From Anaerolineales bacterium UBA3001 (GTDB taxonomy: Bacteria > Chloroflexota > Anaerolineae > Anaerolineales > UBA11657): a stretch of DNA of 9,326 nucleotides. The stretch covers positions 1-9,326 of the forward strand of contig DDZT01000003.1 of NCBI GenBank assembly GCA_002346435.1. The letters are read 5' to 3'. Under the pieces are notes generated by a model. That model saw only the letters and a list, made by a program, of their open reading frames with translations. It was not told the DNA's origin and did not search any database. The position numbers were made by a program, and so were the translations under genes. Each line of letters opens with the position of its first letter. Positions within the stretch are counted from its first letter, which is position 1. Below, piece by piece: positions 6,745 through 9,326 of the stretch.

Positions 6745-8322
6745 CTATACTTGAGGACCGCTCAAACTAATATCAACGGAAACTTCACCCTGATATTTTC
6801 TAAAATTGTTCTCAAATTTACATGCCAAACTTTCAGCGTTCTCATCATACTTATGTTTGTCTTTCCATAACTCACGGGGTGTCAACAATTTTTCATCGAC
6901 ATTGGAGCATTGTACCGGCACATGCAAACCAAACACAGGATCAACCATATATTCTACATCATCGATATTTCCAGTGAGAGCAGCATCAATTAGAGATCGA
7001 GTAACCGAAATACTTATTCGCGTTCCCTCACCATATTTACCCCTATGCCAACCTGTATTAACTAACCATCCAGTTACATTTTGTGTGCTCATCATAAACA
7101 TTAACATCTCAGCATATTTTATTGGATTCAACACCAAGAAAGGCTCGGCAAAGCAAGGTGAAAAAGTCGCTTCAGGCTCAACAATCCCTTGTTCAACACC
7201 AGCCAGCTTAGATGTGTACCCTGATAGAAAGTAGTATATGGTTTGCTCTGAAGTCAGTCTACTGATAGGAGGAAGCACACCAAACGCATCAGCGGAAAGA
7301 AAGAATATGTTTTGAGGATGGCCTCCACAGCCGGATGCGACAAATCCGGACATATATTCTACCGGATATGATGCACGAGTATTTTCAGTAATTCGCGCAC
7401 TAGCAAAATCTAAGCCATCAGACGACATATCTACATTCTCTAACAATATATTAGGCTTATTTATTGCCGCACATATTTCCGGTTCGTTATCATGCGAAAT
7501 ATTGATTACTTTGGCATAACAGCCACCTTCGAAATTGAATACCCCTTTTTCATCCCAACCGTGCTCATCATCTCCTATTAGTCTTCTGTTTTTGGCGGCA
7601 GACAAGGTTGTTTTACCTGTACCAGATAAACCAAAAAACAACGCGGTATCATTATCAGAACCTATATTTGCAGAACAATGCATAGGCAGAACAGATCTTT
7701 TCGGCAGAATATAATTCAAAAAGCTAAAAACTGATTTCTTGATTTCACCAGAATACAAGGTGCCTACAATAACAACTATTCTTTTATCAAGATTGATTTC
7801 CACAGCAGTGCCAGATCGCACCCCATATTCACCATTGTCCGCATTCATTAATGGGGCATGAAAAACCATGAGCTCAGGATTGAATGTTTCTATAGTACTG
7901 TCATTAGCATCAAGAAACATATTATCAACAAACAGAGCATGGCAAGCCATTTCTAGAACAAAACGCACCCTGACTCTTTGCGATTCATCAGCACATACAT
8001 ACTTGTCTACGACGAATAAGTCCCTGCAGGATAAGTATTTTTCTACATCACTCATGAGCAAGCCAAACTGGCTGGCCTCGACTGACTTGTTAACATCACT
8101 CCAATGCACATCTTCTACAGTAGTCTGATCTCTAACTAAAAATCTGTCTTGAGCAGCGCGACCAGTATGAGGTGATGTATTAAGCAATACACCTCCTGAA
8201 TCCAGCATTTTAGTCTCACCTCTAGACACAGACATATCAACAAGACTGCTGGAATCAAGATTATAATAATACTGAAATCCATCTTTAGCCAGCTTATCAA
8301 GAAAACGGATGCTATCGTGCAC
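6745..8322 (-). CDS. pckA: Phosphoenolpyruvate carboxykinase (ATP)
   Basis: This cytoplasmic gluconeogenic enzyme (oxaloacetate + ATP to phosphoenolpyruvate + ADP + CO2) has 525 residues, a normal length. By alignment to what I know of the E. coli enzyme, the key residues are present. They are the substrate Arg55 in HTGRAAQDR, Tyr190, metal ligands Lys196 (GEIKKS) and His215 (MHCSAN), and P-loop GLSGTGKTT (231-239, Lys237). Others are kinase-2 GDDEHGW (250-256), NFEGGCYAK (263-271), Arg316 in ENTRASYP, TSKLAGVE (370-377), and Arg435 and Thr441 in TRISISVTR. Lys before Arg435 is replaced by Thr. The start is GTG at 8322-8320, fixed by GGAGG six bases upstream; no in-frame ATG competes. It has its own promoter and shares a terminator with the convergent 205-residue gene. 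Confidence 0.97.
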   Translation of the reverse strand: MHDSIRFLDKLAKDGFQYYYNLDSSSLVDMSVSRGETKMLDSGGVLLNTSPHTGRAAQDRFLVRDQTTVEDVHWSDVNKSVEASQFGLLMSDVEKYLSCRDLFVVDKYVCADESQRVRVRFVLEMACHALFVDNMFLDANDSTIETFNPELMVFHAPLMNADNGEYGVRSGTAVEINLDKRIVVIVGTLYSGEIKKSVFSFLNYILPKRSVLPMHCSANIGSDNDTALFFGLSGTGKTTLSAAKNRRLIGDDEHGWDEKGVFNFEGGCYAKVINISHDNEPEICAAINKPNILLENVDMSSDGLDFASARITENTRASYPVEYMSGFVASGCGGHPQNIFFLSADAFGVLPPISRLTSEQTIYYFLSGYTSKLAGVEQGIVEPEATFSPCFAEPFLVLNPIKYAEMLMFMMSTQNVTGWLVNTGWHRGKYGEGTRISISVTRSLIDAALTGNIDDVEYMVDPVFGLHVPVQCSNVDEKLLTPRELWKDKHKYDENAESLACKFENNFRKYQGEVSVDISLSGPQV

Positions 8323-8326
8323 TTTA

Positions 8327-8333
8327 ATCCTCC
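8327..8333 (-). promoter_or_regulatory. Ribosome binding site that fixes the GTG start of pckA
   Basis: GGAGGAT on the minus strand, with GGAGG six bases before GTG 8322. It is one of the best ribosome binding sites in the window and supports a non-ATG start for the enzyme. Confidence 0.75.
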
Positions 8334-8351
8334 ATTATTAATAGAACGCGG

Positions 8352-8382
8352 ATTATATAATATATTGCTCGGAGACTGGCAA
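8352..8382 (-). promoter_or_regulatory. Probable pckA promoter
   Basis: On the minus strand TTGCCA (8382-8377, five of six to the consensus -35) is followed after 17 bases by TATATA (8359-8354), or after 19 bases by a perfect TATAAT (8357-8352). Transcription would start near 8345, giving a leader of about 20-25 bases that contains just the ribosome binding site. A TATTAATA sequence (8336-8343) would fall at the first transcribed bases. The remaining intergenic DNA to 8552 shows no other clear feature. Confidence 0.55.
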
Positions 8383-8552
8383 ATACGACCTAGCAACTTG
8401 CTTACTCTAGCATCTCGGTGTATATTCACGATTTCTCAAGCATTAGAAAAAGCAATGCGCCTAGCGCCAAAACAAAATGACCTCAAACGAATTGAATCTA
8501 TTTAAACGACTCGCAATATTAAAAGCAATAGAAATGGACAAATATTAATATC

Positions 8553-8981
8553 ATGCCAATACACAAAACATGGAAACCTATTAGTCCCAGACCTATATCT
8601 TTTGTTGTAGATTTCTATCTAGAGAAGCAACAAGATATTAGAGCTGACCATGATTGGGACACAGACATTTTACATAAATGGACGATATCTACAAAAAGTC
8701 ACCCTATCGGTGTAATTACACTAGATCCAGATTCAGGAACGGAAGTCAACCCAACAGGCACTCTTTACGGATATCACCAGTACGAAGATACACCGAACAA
8801 AGAACCTGATTATCCCCCCAATTTTATACAGCTAGTAAAAAACACAGCTGATTTTATCGATTACTGCGACAAAAAAGATATTCTTACAGAAATAGCCGAT
8901 ATGGATGTTTACTCTAGTTTGCGGGACATTAATGGTCTAATTCGCACTGCATATATAAGCTTTAACAATGATATGGTCTAA
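8553..8981 (+). CDS. Hypothetical protein, 142 residues
   Basis: I do not recognise this protein. It starts MPIHKTWKPISPRPISFVVDFYLEK, is acidic overall, and has no signal peptide or membrane helix. The first part is strand-like; a Pro/Gly/Asp-rich middle (TLDPDSGTEVNPTGTLYGYH, EPDYPPN) suggests loops. The C-terminal third is helical (FIQLVKNTADFIDYCDKK, SSLRDINGLIRTA). The ATG at 8553 has no Shine-Dalgarno; instead an AT-rich palindrome ATATTAATAT (8542-8551) directly abuts it, so translation may be leaderless or weak. It is divergent from pckA and convergent with the yaaA-like gene, 14 bases from that gene's stop. The continuous frame filling the gap between well-identified neighbours is the main reason to call it real. 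Confidence 0.6.
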   Translation: MPIHKTWKPISPRPISFVVDFYLEKQQDIRADHDWDTDILHKWTISTKSHPIGVITLDPDSGTEVNPTGTLYGYHQYEDTPNKEPDYPPNFIQLVKNTADFIDYCDKKDILTEIADMDVYSSLRDINGLIRTAYISFNNDMV

Positions 8982-8994
8982 AGCGACCAGTTTT
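8974..8994 (+). terminator. Short hairpin with T-tract overlapping the stop of the 142-residue gene
   Basis: TGGTC (8974-8978) and GACCA (8985-8989) form a five-bp stem with a six-base loop that contains the TAA stop, followed by G and TTTT (8991-8994). It is short but correctly placed between two convergent genes. Confidence 0.4.
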
Positions 8995-8995
8995 G

Positions 8996-9326
8996 CTAGT
9001 CTCTAACGTAAACCCATGTCAAGTCGCCAGATAATTCATGGTTATATTGATATCCCTCATCAGAAAATTCCTTTAGCACCTCAATGTTGCTCAAACGGTT
9101 CTTGATGATGTAATTAATCATCAGCCCCCTAGCTCGCTTGGCATAAATTGCAATGACTTTATAAGTGTCGTTCTTCTTTTCTTTAAATACGATATCCAGC
9201 ATCTGTGCTTTGAGTATTTTTTTGTCAATCGCTTTAATATATTCGTTCGAAGCTAGGTTGACAATCGTCTCTTCTGTATCTTCATTCAAGATTTGACTAA
9301 TGCCCTTGCCCCAATATTCATACAGA
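8996..9326 (-). CDS. yaaA: YaaA-family peroxide stress protein, C-terminal part (cut by window edge)
   Basis: The frame is open from the window end to a TAG at 8996, so the gene starts beyond 9326; a TTG at 9289 is internal, not the start. The visible 109 residues begin LYEYWGKGISQIL and contain the family hallmarks VNLASNEYIKAI and IAIYAKRARGLMINYII. They then reach a C-terminal EGYQYNHELSGDLTWVYVR. These match the last two fifths of YaaA (DUF328), normally about 250 residues. In E. coli, YaaA is induced by OxyR and limits free intracellular iron and DNA damage during hydrogen peroxide stress; that role is carried over here by family only. The N-terminal region, including any regulatory signals, is not in the window. 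Confidence 0.9.
   Translation of the reverse strand, partial: LYEYWGKGISQILNEDTEETIVNLASNEYIKAIDKKILKAQMLDIVFKEKKNDTYKVIAIYAKRARGLMINYIIKNRLSNIEVLKEFSDEGYQYNHELSGDLTWVYVRD

Noticed and set aside
8317..8505. 62-residue open frame (GTG start) on the plus strand in the pckA upstream region
   Set aside because: It begins on the reverse complement of the pckA start, spans the pckA promoter, has no ribosome binding site and shows no recognisable protein pattern.
9287..9289. TTG at 9289 as the start of a 97-residue protein
   Set aside because: The frame continues upstream to the window end as LYEYWGKGISQI, which fits YaaA, so the TTG is an internal leucine codon.

Overview
The window is AT-rich bacterial chromosomal DNA, probably from a member of the Chloroflexota (Anaerolineae-like). 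That placement is inferred from three things. The 932-residue lipoprotein peptidase has a Thr/Pro-rich linker after its lipobox. It also has an N-terminal domain of a kind I associate with Chloroflexota secreted proteases. The ABC permease start has a similar look. No rRNA, tRNA, CRISPR array, transposase or phage gene is visible.

Layout. Positions 1-1537 hold a tight minus-strand cluster, read right to left: an 84-residue cytoplasmic protein, a 71-residue two-helix membrane protein, an ABC-2 type ATPase, and the first 31 codons of its permease (cut by the window edge). The gaps are 33, 30 and 1 bases, so this looks like one operon for an export system. A 298-base divergent intergenic region (1538-1835) follows. 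It carries a perfect 12-bp tandem repeat overlapping a -10-like hexamer. Positions 1836-4634 encode a large lipoprotein with a clostripain-type (C11) cysteine peptidase domain. Convergent to it, 4828-5607 (minus) encodes a 5-formyltetrahydrofolate cyclo-ligase family protein.

From 5764 on the plus strand lies a small gene with a strong ribosome binding site but an in-frame TAG at codon 36. Its downstream frame is intact for another 57 codons. A 205-residue protein of unknown function follows and ends at an 11-bp-stem terminator (6700-6740) shared with the convergent pckA. pckA (8322-6745, minus, GTG start) encodes ATP-dependent phosphoenolpyruvate carboxykinase with all main catalytic residues, and it has a recognisable promoter. 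A 142-residue orphan (8553-8981) comes next. The window then ends inside a yaaA-family gene on the minus strand; only its C-terminal 109 residues are present.

The genes do not form one pathway: there is an export operon, a secreted peptidase, one-carbon metabolism, gluconeogenesis and iron/peroxide stress, with several orphans between. I see no convincing new multi-gene system. The observations most worth following are the amber-interrupted small gene and its possible distant paralogue heading the ABC operon, the small membrane protein inside that operon, and a TATTAATA motif recurring in three promoter regions.
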